Both the position numbers and the translations under genes were made by a program. DNA of 64,000 nucleotides from Tetrapisispora phaffii CBS 4417 (Eukaryota; Ascomycota; Saccharomycetes; Saccharomycetales; Saccharomycetaceae), in contig NC_016523.1 in assembly GCF_000236905.1 (NCBI RefSeq), forward strand, positions 682,001 through 746,000, given 5' to 3'. Positions 35,042-43,072 of the stretch are shown here, one piece after another; positions within the stretch are counted from its first letter, which is position 1, and each line of letters opens with the position of its first letter. The notes beneath the pieces are model-generated. The model saw only the letters and a list, made by a program, of their open reading frames with translations. It was not told the origin of the DNA and ran no database searches.

Positions 35042-36158
35042 ATGGCAGCTCAGACGCATCACGTCGACTCTTTCATATCTCTCTTGGTAAATGATATCCA
35101 TACACATATGAACTCCTGGCTTAATTGATGTGTATGAGGGCCTGATTTTTCCACGATCGACAAAACGCCTATAAAAATTTTATATCATGCTTATCCTTTC
35201 ATTATATGATAATTGATCTTTGCAATTGGTCGCATCACCATGGACTTTATAGAATAGGTGCAAATAACTGGGATATTTTTGTAAACTAAAGTTCAATATG
35301 ATAGAACTCGAACTTCAATAGTGAAGCATGATTGTTCTTTCTAACAATGCATATGCTCATGAAAGTAAGATAAGCTGATGAGATGCACCATCGTTATTGG
35401 CGCATGGGAAATCAACTTATCGACCGTAGAACGCGAACTCAGCCTTGAGCAAACTAGAGCATCAAAAAATAATATTTTGTTATGAACATAAACAACATTC
35501 CATAGTGTTCATATATCCTCCTCACAGCTCTGGCATGGATATCACTCGCAAGCAAATGATAAATTATTGCCATTCATTATGTCTGTACTGATCTTTTCGG
35601 AAAACTATCGAATCACTTAAAATATTATGTGGGGCTAGTTAATCTGCGGCCCCGATGTTTTTCCGAGTGTCTGTCCAGCGAAAAAAATACTTGGCACATA
35701 TAAAATAGAGTTGCATGTCAAATGATAGGTATATACATACAAGAAATATAAACACGATTGCTAGATATACAACATCTAGTATTTGAGGTGTCTTTTACTT
35801 TGCATGTTCTGTCATTGCACTGAACTAGGCACTGTTAAATTATACTCCAAAAATATGTCGGTCTGCAAAGCAATCGTTTAGTGATTCATTGTATGCTAGT
35901 GGTTATCCATTATATAAATATATAATCAGTTCATCGCCTCATTGTAAATGTTCTTCAAAAGAATACGTTATCGAAAAAAGGAATTCTTACTCGATATATC
36001 CATCAATACTTTCTACAATATTCCAATCTTCTGATTTCGTCTGCTACAATATGTATATTTTCATTGATATATATATATATATACATATAAACTAAATATA
36101 TCTGACATCTTTGTATATATATACCGTGCCAATAACACAGTCATACATAACTGTTCGT

Positions 36159-36698
36159 TTATTTTCTTTTGAAGCCTGGGGGTGGTTGGAACTTTCTTAA
36201 GTTGCCTGGTATTACCGTATTGTTTGCGTTATATGTACTCTTTTCACCGTTACTACTTGTTGGTTTTACTATTTTGCCCTTACTATCGTCGGTTTTACCC
36301 TTTCTAGCTCGCTTTTGATTATTTAATTGTTTTTTCTGCTTCTTAGTTTCTTCAATTCTATCTTTTTTAGTTAATACAGGTTTATCTTCAACAACTGTAG
36401 ATAATATTTGCTCCCCTCTTAGTATCACTAAACCCAGTACTCTCTTCTCAGTTTTTATTACGTTGTTCTCTTTTGATGTATCTTGTTTGCCACGGTTTTG
36501 AATTATCTTTTGAAGTTGCTGTTTTGATATTCTTTCCTCCACACAATCGCCTAACACAACGTTCATATGCTTATCAAATGCCATCAGTTCACCTAAATAT
36601 AATTTACCATCCTTTGTGACGACTCTGATTCTGTAATTGATTAAATTTCTTAATTTACTGTTTTGCTTAACAGATACTTTACCATAAGTTGAACTCAT
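36159..36698 (-). CDS. SMB1: Spliceosomal Sm core protein B
   Basis: The 179-residue SmB subunit of the heptameric Sm ring on U1, U2, U4 and U5 snRNAs (S. cerevisiae 196 residues). The Sm1 motif spans about residues 18-54 (YRIRVVTKDGKLYLGELMAFDKHMNVVLGD) and Sm2 about 86-100 (RVLGLVILRGEQILS); between them is a basic insertion typical of yeast SmB. The C-terminus is lysine-rich and ends RKFQPPPGFKRK, a proline-rich tail as in SmB. The gene is divergent from CHZ1, as in S. cerevisiae. The ATG at 36696-36698 is the first in frame. Confidence 0.95.
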   Translation of the reverse strand: MSSTYGKVSVKQNSKLRNLINYRIRVVTKDGKLYLGELMAFDKHMNVVLGDCVEERISKQQLQKIIQNRGKQDTSKENNVIKTEKRVLGLVILRGEQILSTVVEDKPVLTKKDRIEETKKQKKQLNNQKRARKGKTDDSKGKIVKPTSSNGEKSTYNANNTVIPGNLRKFQPPPGFKRK

Positions 36699-37069
36699 TC
36701 TTCTATAATTTATCTTGTTTATATATTTTAATACCGTTGATGCAAATAATGTGTGCTAAATGATACTTTAGAAGTAATAACCACTGTAAGTCAGAAGATA
36801 TCAGATCTTTTTTTATGTGTGGAACATCTAAATTTTTAATATGTTATTTAGTATTTGAAATTTTTCAAAGACGGGAATTGTTATGAACCAACTCGTAATG
36901 AAAAATAAAATTTATTATTGAAATTTTAAGTAATTAAATTGTAATAAAATATATATTAAAGTTGATACATAATGACAGTTGGTAAATCATACCCTGACCT
37001 ACATATAAAATATTGTGAAGTAGCTATAGAAAACTGAACATTAATAAATAATTATTATTGACTACTGTC
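36699..37069. other. Divergent SMB1/CHZ1 promoter region
   Basis: 371 bp, strongly AT-rich, shared by two divergent genes. It has TATA-like strings (for example near 37001-37010) and no further recognisable feature. Confidence 0.6.
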
Positions 37070-37525
37070 ATGGCTGAAGAAAAACGCAAATTAGAAAACG
37101 AATCGGAGGTAGTTGGTGACGCCAAAACCGTGTCAGAAAAGGCCACTGAACCAGTCGATACTAATTCTACTAAAACTAAACAAAAGAGAAGAAGAAGAAA
37201 TTATGATGACTATGATGCCGAAGTTAACAAGGATGAAGAGAAAAGTAAGGAAGAATCAAAAACCGACGATTTTAAAGGGGAGGGAGATGAAGATGAAATT
37301 TCTGATGAGAGATTGGATGCGATGATCACTTTAGAAGATGAGTTCGAAGATGACCTCGCTGAAATAGATACATCTAATATTATTACTACCGGTAGAAGAA
37401 CTCGTGGTAAAATCATTGATTACAAGAAGACAGCTGAAAAATTAGATGCTTCAACCGGAAAGAGTGCAGCCCTAGATAATGAAAATGATGAAGACGAAGA
37501 CGAAGATGTTGATTTCAAAGAATAA
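37070..37525 (+). CDS. CHZ1: H2A.Z-H2B histone chaperone Chz1
   Basis: The 151-residue acidic nuclear protein delivers H2A.Z-H2B dimers to the SWR1 remodeller (S. cerevisiae 153 residues). The CHZ motif is at about residues 89-120, including DDLAEIDTSNIITTGRRTRG. Before it lies a basic KRRRRNYDDYDAEV string that acts as nuclear signal and conserved block. The C-terminus is a run of Glu/Asp. The frame is open upstream to a TTG at 37058, but the ATG at 37070 gives the expected MAEEKRKLE start. It is flanked by SMB1 and YPT31 as in S. cerevisiae. Confidence 0.95.
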   Translation: MAEEKRKLENESEVVGDAKTVSEKATEPVDTNSTKTKQKRRRRNYDDYDAEVNKDEEKSKEESKTDDFKGEGDEDEISDERLDAMITLEDEFEDDLAEIDTSNIITTGRRTRGKIIDYKKTAEKLDASTGKSAALDNENDEDEDEDVDFKE

Positions 37526-37750
37526 ATCAACCCAATTTTTATTTTGGAACGGGTTGTTTTTCTATTTAAAAAAATTATATAATTTTAATCCATATATTGT
37601 AATACTATTGACCTTATATCTTTCCAATGAATCTATGACATAAATATAAAGTGAATTGACGCAATTATGTTTCTTTATTAGTAATTTATACACAAATATG
37701 TCTGCTATATATATATAGATACGCATATATAATTCTTTTATTAGCATTCT

Positions 37751-38422
37751 TTAACAGCAGTTGTTAGAAGAAGATTTTGTCTTTTCGTTTGGAGTTGGTG
37801 TCAAACTGATAGTTGGTCCTTTAATGTTATTCGATGCACCATTGCCTGAGCCATTGTTGTCGGAGCCCAAGTCTACTTGATGTTTACTGATCATTTGGTA
37901 TATTGAGGTAATTAATTCTCTGAAGGCTTGATCGACATTTTCACTATTCAAAGCACTTGTTTCAGTGAATAATAATTGGTTTTCCTGTGCAAAATTCTTT
38001 GCCTCCTCAGTTGGTACAGCTCTTAAATGTGATAAATCGGATTTGTTACCAATTAAACCAACAGCAACGTTATCATCTGCATTTTCTCTCAACTCAGTTA
38101 ACCAATGATTACAGTTTTCATATGAAGATTGTTTTGAAATATCATATACGATCAATGCGCCGACTGCCCCTCTGTAATAAGCAGAAGTTATGGCTCTATA
38201 ACGTTCTTGGCCTGCAGTATCCCAGATCTGTGCTTTGATTTTTTTATTTTCAACTTCTATTGTTCTTGTGGCAAATTCAACACCGATTGTTGATTTTGAT
38301 TCCAAATTGAAATCGTTAGTAGTAAAACGGGATAACAAATTAGATTTACCAACACCGGAATCACCGATTAATACTATTTTAAACAGATAATCGTAATCAT
38401 ATCCATAATCTTCGTTACTCAT
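37751..38422 (-). CDS. YPT31: Rab GTPase of the Ypt31/Ypt32 (Rab11) type
   Basis: The 223-residue protein equals S. cerevisiae Ypt31 in length. It acts at the late Golgi and recycling endosomes, recruiting Sec2 and Myo2 for exocytosis. The start [27 protein letters not shown] contains the P-loop; switch and nucleotide motifs [16 protein letters not shown] and ETSAL are intact; the C-terminus SSSNNCC ends in two cysteines for geranylgeranylation. The frame extends 19 codons upstream to a GTG (38479), but the ATG at 38420-38422 matches the family start. The position between CHZ1 and FIR1 is that of YPT31; YPT32 is the duplicate. Confidence 0.95.
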   Translation of the reverse strand: MSNEDYGYDYDYLFKIVLIGDSGVGKSNLLSRFTTNDFNLESKSTIGVEFATRTIEVENKKIKAQIWDTAGQERYRAITSAYYRGAVGALIVYDISKQSSYENCNHWLTELRENADDNVAVGLIGNKSDLSHLRAVPTEEAKNFAQENQLLFTETSALNSENVDQAFRELITSIYQMISKHQVDLGSDNNGSGNGASNNIKGPTISLTPTPNEKTKSSSNNCC

Positions 38423-39319
38423 CTTTGTCGAATATCTATATTTGTTTGTTTGGTTTGTTTGTCTCTGTATGCGTAACACTTGAATAACAGCCTAAATTCT
38501 AATGTAACTAAAAAAGGATGCAGTATTTTATAGTCTTAACAAAGATTCTAAACTCAAGGAGTATCAGTATTAATAGCTTATATTCTTCAAAATACCGTTC
38601 TCTGAGTGTATCCAGTTATACGAATATAAGGAAATATGGATTAGGACTAGTCTTTAAATAACAACAAATCTTAAAAAGGTCTTAAAACGGCTTTGAAAAC
38701 AAAGTTGCAATACATCTAATCATAGCAGTCCCCAAAGTTCAAACCATAAACAATACACATAACCATTAGAATATAAATAATAATATTGTATCTTATAGAA
38801 TTACTAGTTATCAGTTATTGATAGTATTAATATTATTGATTTTGAAGAAATTGAACTAATCATTATGTACAGTACAAATGCAAATTTCAAGACGACACAC
38901 GACGGCCAGATTCTCATTTCTTTTTCCTCTTTTTGTCGTGTTGTGGGAGCAGGTGCCACGACGTCTTCTGTGGAAACTTGGAAAATGGGAAACTGGTTAA
39001 GTGAAAGGCGGAGGCGCTGGGAGAGGGGGCGTGGCAGTGAAGTGCGGAGAAACACCGTGGGAAAGCAGGGCCACAGAGAGATGGCGGTACAGAGATGGCG
39101 TTGCGTGGCGTGCGCGTTGCTGTCAGTAATTACAACCAGTGCGGTTGTTTCTACGGACATTCTGGCAGATGCGCTTGCTTCGCGTTCTGCAACATATTTG
39201 CAGAACAATAATGCGACCAGTGCAAATGACGCACCTCCGCTCACGAGTGCGTGGGTGCGCGCGTGCTGCGCATGTTACCCTCCGCGTCCACGTCCACTGC
39301 AACAACGCAGCCGGCGTCT

Positions 39320-39389
39320 TTACCCGGATACATTAGGGCTGGGGAGCAGTTTCCACCCTCAGGGTTGGCTTGCATTTCGGTTTAGGGTT
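39320..39389. promoter_or_regulatory. Reb1 site with two Tbf1 sites
   Basis: TTACCCGG at 39320-39327 fits Reb1. TTAGGGCT (39333-39340) and TTAGGGTT (39382-39389) are both reverse complements of the Tbf1 consensus ARCCCTAA. The module lies 365-435 bp before the FIR1 ATG. In yeasts Tbf1 with Reb1 marks snoRNA and some protein-gene promoters; I find no snoRNA with clear C/D or H/ACA boxes downstream. Confidence 0.6.
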
Positions 39390-39499
39390 ACTCTATTTAC
39401 ACGATTACCGCATTCGGCAAATTCTTCAAAATACCAGAGATGAGATCTGGAGCCAGTCTAGGCAAGAACGTTGTAAAGCTTGCATGTTAGCCAACAATG

Positions 39500-39538
39500 A
39501 CCAACTTTGACCGTGTTCGACCAACTTTTACCAACTTT
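39500..39538. repeat. Three ACCAACTTT strings at 20- and 10-bp spacing
   Basis: Copies start at 39500, 39520 and 39530, followed by TTGGTTGG (39542-39549) in the opposite sense. The spacing is one and two helical turns. Possible repeated factor-binding sites about 215-255 bp before the FIR1 ATG. Confidence 0.6.
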
Positions 39539-39753
39539 CACTTGGTTGGATGTCCCTGGCGTGGAGACGGTTCTTGTGTCTTTGACTACCACTGAATGCG
39601 TACTTTGGTTCCTGGCAATTAACTCTCGATTGGAACTTTTCTCTTATATATCAAAAAACTTTGTTCTTTCTTTAACAAACACTCTTCTAGTATAGCCTCT
39701 TGAAGGGACCGTGCACACAACAAGAAAGTTTACCACTCACGAAAGGCAAGGAT

Positions 39754-42700
39754 ATGGTGCTTCCAGTCACTCCCAGCAAGAACTTTCACCGTCAATCAAA
39801 CTCCCAAGTGAGGTTTTCTCTTCCTGACCTAGATGATGTCAAGGCGCCAGAAAATATACACGATATAAAAGATTCGCCAACAAAGATTGTCTATCCATCT
39901 GTGAAACTTTCAGGCCCAATTGAGTCCTTCAACACGCCACAAGACCAAGATCCATATAAAAACCGAATTGGGTCTGCGAGCAGTATGGATCGAGAAAATA
40001 CACAGTTACTAGATAAGCAGATTATGGATTTGAGCTCGAATATAATGATTCAAGTCCCAAGAGATGTTTGGAGGTATCATAACGAGAAATTAAACAGGAA
40101 TGCCTCAAACAAAAATGACAGTGCTACTTACAAACATAAGAAACAAAAATCGTTACAATCAATAATAGTGAACACAATAAATTCATTGAACACCACCACA
40201 GAGGATGCAGAGCATACGGAGAATAGTTTTGATGTAAGTGATATAAGTAACGTTTCTCCACTACGTCTAAATTCTAATAGTAATCATAACAGGACAAAAT
40301 CCTTACCGCTTCTAACAGCCCATGGAGCATATGCTTTATCACCAGAAAAGACTCCAAACTTATACTTAACAACAGATTCTCCTCTAAATAAGTTTAATGT
40401 CCCAATTCCACTACAAATATCCATACCACCTTATCTTTCACCAAAAAATAAAAACAAAATACCAAACACTTTAGTCTACGATGGAGCTGGTTATAGTACA
40501 TACGAAGAAAGTTATTCGGAGTCGATTAGCGAACTGAGTAATCAGGACAAACAAGAGCTAAACCTACAAGATAGTAATTGTTCGTCAATTTTGGATGCTT
40601 CTAGTATAGAGTCAATTGTTAGTTCCATTGCGTCGGCAGAACATAAAATCACTTTAAATATATTCAATGAAGATAATAACAACGATGACGATATAGATAA
40701 TATACTAGGTATTGATCAATATGCAAATGTGAATTTAAAATTACAGAACAGAAATTTAAGAAATAGAAACTTTAAAAAACAGAATGAAAATAATCAAACA
40801 CAAATTAATATGCCTCCTCTTCCTGTTTTATATTCCCACTCGGTAGATAACAAAAATATTACAAATCAAAAAATTGATGAGGGTATAGCACAGGATGAAG
40901 AATCAAACTCTCTAGCAGTTTTATCAACTCCAGTAAAATATATCAACATTCCAGATTTAGAAAAAGATAAAACTACAAAAACAAAAAATGGTACGTTAAG
41001 ATTTTTTGATAACTACGAGTCCTCAATGGAAAACATATCACCAAAGTTTAAATTATCTGATAATGAAGGTCAACTTTCAAAGACATTTAAATTCCCTAAT
41101 AATCCAAAAGCAAATGAACCTGATAGAGGGGGTACAAGTTCAGAGGTAACTAGAAATAATACTATTTTTCCGGTTATAAATAAGGACAACAATGATTTTA
41201 TTAAAATCGACAACTCAACCGTTACAGATGAATTTGAAAAAAGAAGACAGATGTTACAACAAAATAGACTCTCTCCAAATAATAAAAATATGAAACATGC
41301 TCATAGAAGAAGCAGAAGTATTCATAATGCAGATGACATATTTACTTCTTCTCCAGAAGAAATGGAAAAATCTCAGAAGGATGTTCATTCTGGAGACATG
41401 TATACAAATGACGTAAACGCTCAAAAATTCGATGACAAATCAACTTTAAACTTTAGTGAAGATTCAAACATAACAGATAACTTATATCCTGAGACTACAA
41501 CCCTTTCTCAGGAAAAGATTGAAAACAAATATCATCCTCAAACTGGTGAAACTTACCAAACTACAAAATCTAAACAGTTAGAACTAGCCATAAATGAAGT
41601 TTCAGAGGCAGTAGCACAAAAAGAAGATAAAATACTGACTATAAATGTAAAGGATTCTAATATGCAAGATATCAAAAACAACGTAGAAGTGACATCCGAA
41701 ATTAGCACAGACGAAAATATTGAAACCGAAATTTCATCATTATATGAAGATTCTGATTCTAATAGTATTGTACCATCTTTCGTAGCAGTCACAGATAATA
41801 GTAAATATGACTCTAGTTTGGACAATATGACAAATTACTCATACCAATCAATGGATGCTGATGTTGATAATTCAAAGGTTCTGCTTTCAGATATTTCAAA
41901 GGAAGAACCAATCCACCAAAATAGAGGTTTACCATGTAGTGAGACATTACAGGAAGAGAAATTTGACAATTACAAAGTGTCTGCCAATATTGACAAAATT
42001 GATTATAAAATAAAACCTCTCTCCTCATTCAATTCATTTCCCATACCTTTACCTTCTAATCGTGTTCAACCTATTACAACTGTTCCAATATCAAAAATGA
42101 CACTAATTGAAAATCAAGTTACAGAAGTAAATTCCTCTCCTACAAGAGCTCTTTCAGATTCAGATAGTTTACAATCGCATAATTCAGAATTTTCTAAGAC
42201 ATCATATCAGACAAGTGTCAGTTCGTATAATCAAACTGAAACTATGACTGTGAAAATTGGTAAAAGAAATATTGTTGGAACTTCAAGAAACATAGGTAAT
42301 AATAACTTTGAATTTCCTACAAGCAGAAAAGCTAATAAATCGTTTAAGAGAGAAATTATTAGACAAAATAAGAAATTGGAAGATCTCCCATATAGGAGCA
42401 TTGAGGAACATAGAGAAGGAAAACCTGTCGAAGTTATCATTTTAGATGAAATAAATGATACAGAAGATAAATTATCTCATAATAATACTGTTAAAATGCA
42501 TCAAAATTCAAAAAGTTTAGGACAATTTGAGAATGTTAAATTCACAGACATAAACTCCAAAAATCATGTAAAGTTGAAGAACAGAAATTCGATTATTCAT
42601 AAGAGAACTAATTCATGCCCATCGCGTGAAGAACTGTTACAACTATGTGAAACTGTTGCTGAAGAGGCTAAGGGTATAATATATGGTTTAGTTAACCAAA

Positions 42701-42822
42701 ATATTAATAACGCAACTTTATCACAAAATGTTCAGAAGCCATCTTTACCAAATTTAACAATTCTTAAAAATCATAGTTGGAAGGTAGTCTCTCCAAATAT
42801 TGAACAACTACCTTCAAAGTAA
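39754..42822 (+). CDS. FIR1: Fir1-like protein, septation checkpoint factor
   Basis: The 1022-residue, Ser/Asn-rich, largely disordered protein sits exactly where FIR1 lies in S. cerevisiae, divergent from YPT31 and convergent with ZRG8. Fir1 was found as a Ref2 partner and inhibits cell separation at the bud neck until septation is complete; S. cerevisiae Fir1 is about 925 residues. Features seen are MVLPVTPSKNFHRQSN at the start, several S/T-P sites (probable Cdk or Cbk1 targets), basic RRSRS and KRTNS strings of HxRxxS-like phosphosite form, and an ordered C-terminal helix SREELLQLCETVAEEAKGII. The frame runs up to a TTG at 39700; the ATG at 39754 is preferred. The function is inferred mainly from synteny. 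Confidence 0.78.
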   Translation: MVLPVTPSKNFHRQSNSQVRFSLPDLDDVKAPENIHDIKDSPTKIVYPSVKLSGPIESFNTPQDQDPYKNRIGSASSMDRENTQLLDKQIMDLSSNIMIQVPRDVWRYHNEKLNRNASNKNDSATYKHKKQKSLQSIIVNTINSLNTTTEDAEHTENSFDVSDISNVSPLRLNSNSNHNRTKSLPLLTAHGAYALSPEKTPNLYLTTDSPLNKFNVPIPLQISIPPYLSPKNKNKIPNTLVYDGAGYSTYEESYSESISELSNQDKQELNLQDSNCSSILDASSIESIVSSIASAEHKITLNIFNEDNNNDDDIDNILGIDQYANVNLKLQNRNLRNRNFKKQNENNQTQINMPPLPVLYSHSVDNKNITNQKIDEGIAQDEESNSLAVLSTPVKYINIPDLEKDKTTKTKNGTLRFFDNYESSMENISPKFKLSDNEGQLSKTFKFPNNPKANEPDRGGTSSEVTRNNTIFPVINKDNNDFIKIDNSTVTDEFEKRRQMLQQNRLSPNNKNMKHAHRRSRSIHNADDIFTSSPEEMEKSQKDVHSGDMYTNDVNAQKFDDKSTLNFSEDSNITDNLYPETTTLSQEKIENKYHPQTGETYQTTKSKQLELAINEVSEAVAQKEDKILTINVKDSNMQDIKNNVEVTSEISTDENIETEISSLYEDSDSNSIVPSFVAVTDNSKYDSSLDNMTNYSYQSMDADVDNSKVLLSDISKEEPIHQNRGLPCSETLQEEKFDNYKVSANIDKIDYKIKPLSSFNSFPIPLPSNRVQPITTVPISKMTLIENQVTEVNSSPTRALSDSDSLQSHNSEFSKTSYQTSVSSYNQTETMTVKIGKRNIVGTSRNIGNNNFEFPTSRKANKSFKREIIRQNKKLEDLPYRSIEEHREGKPVEVIILDEINDTEDKLSHNNTVKMHQNSKSLGQFENVKFTDINSKNHVKLKNRNSIIHKRTNSCPSREELLQLCETVAEEAKGIIYGLVNQNINNATLSQNVQKPSLPNLTILKNHSWKVVSPNIEQLPSK

Positions 42823-43072
42823 ATCAATATTTCGAATAAGGACATTAATAATAATATTAGTTAGATCCAGCACAACCGAATTGTATTAAAATCACTAAAG
42901 TTGACCATATGTCTAATAACAATGCATCCTTATGTACTTTTTGTCAAACTCATTGTTTGAAAGGTGCTATGTATCAATATATAAGTATAAAAGTATATAA
43001 GTTAATCAAATATTTCTATGCTCATAGTCCTAAAGTGACAAAAACCAGGTATTAAATAGAAACAGGTATCCT
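42823..43072. other. Convergent FIR1/ZRG8 3' spacer
   Basis: 250-bp AT-rich spacer between convergent genes; nothing further seen. Confidence 0.65.

Larger units (their letters stand above)
33597..36158. other. 2.6-kb upstream region of the MIG gene (to SMB1 3' end)
   Basis: No gene is supported. The stretch contains ten CGGANNA matches, a perfect quadruplex motif (34576-34591), a run of 13 G (34843-34855) and a long-range 13-bp inverted repeat (CTCGGAAAAACAT at 34952-34964, reverse complement at 35655-35667). Open frames at 33627-34300 (minus) and 34373-34666 are short, start at non-ATG or weak positions and show no family. Confidence 0.65.
38423..39753. other. Divergent YPT31/FIR1 region with G+C-rich island
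   Basis: 1.3 kb. About 38930-39320 is markedly G+C-rich. An open frame of 192 codons (38865-39443, plus) and one of 146 codons (38804-39244, minus) overlap there, as expected where stop codons are rare; neither resembles a protein family I know. Downstream come a Reb1/Tbf1 module (39320-39389) and three ACCAACTTT strings (39500-39538) before FIR1. The island borders on neither coding region. Confidence 0.6.

Noticed and set aside
35590..35700. TTTCCGA/TTCGGAAA strings as a centromere CDEIII
   Set aside because: No AT-rich CDEII of the right length nor a CDEI at the proper distance; only the short core matches.
38865..39443. 192-codon plus-strand open frame (and a 146-codon minus-strand frame over 38804-39244)
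   Set aside because: Both lie in a G+C-rich island where stops are rare, they overlap on opposite strands, and their composition (Arg-rich with scattered Cys/Trp) fits no family.
39700..39753. N-terminal extension of FIR1 from a TTG codon
   Set aside because: An ATG 54 bases downstream starts a plausible protein; the same logic was applied to CHZ1 (TTG 37058), YPT31 (GTG 38479), EDC1 (GTG 55054) and IQG1 (TTG 57340).
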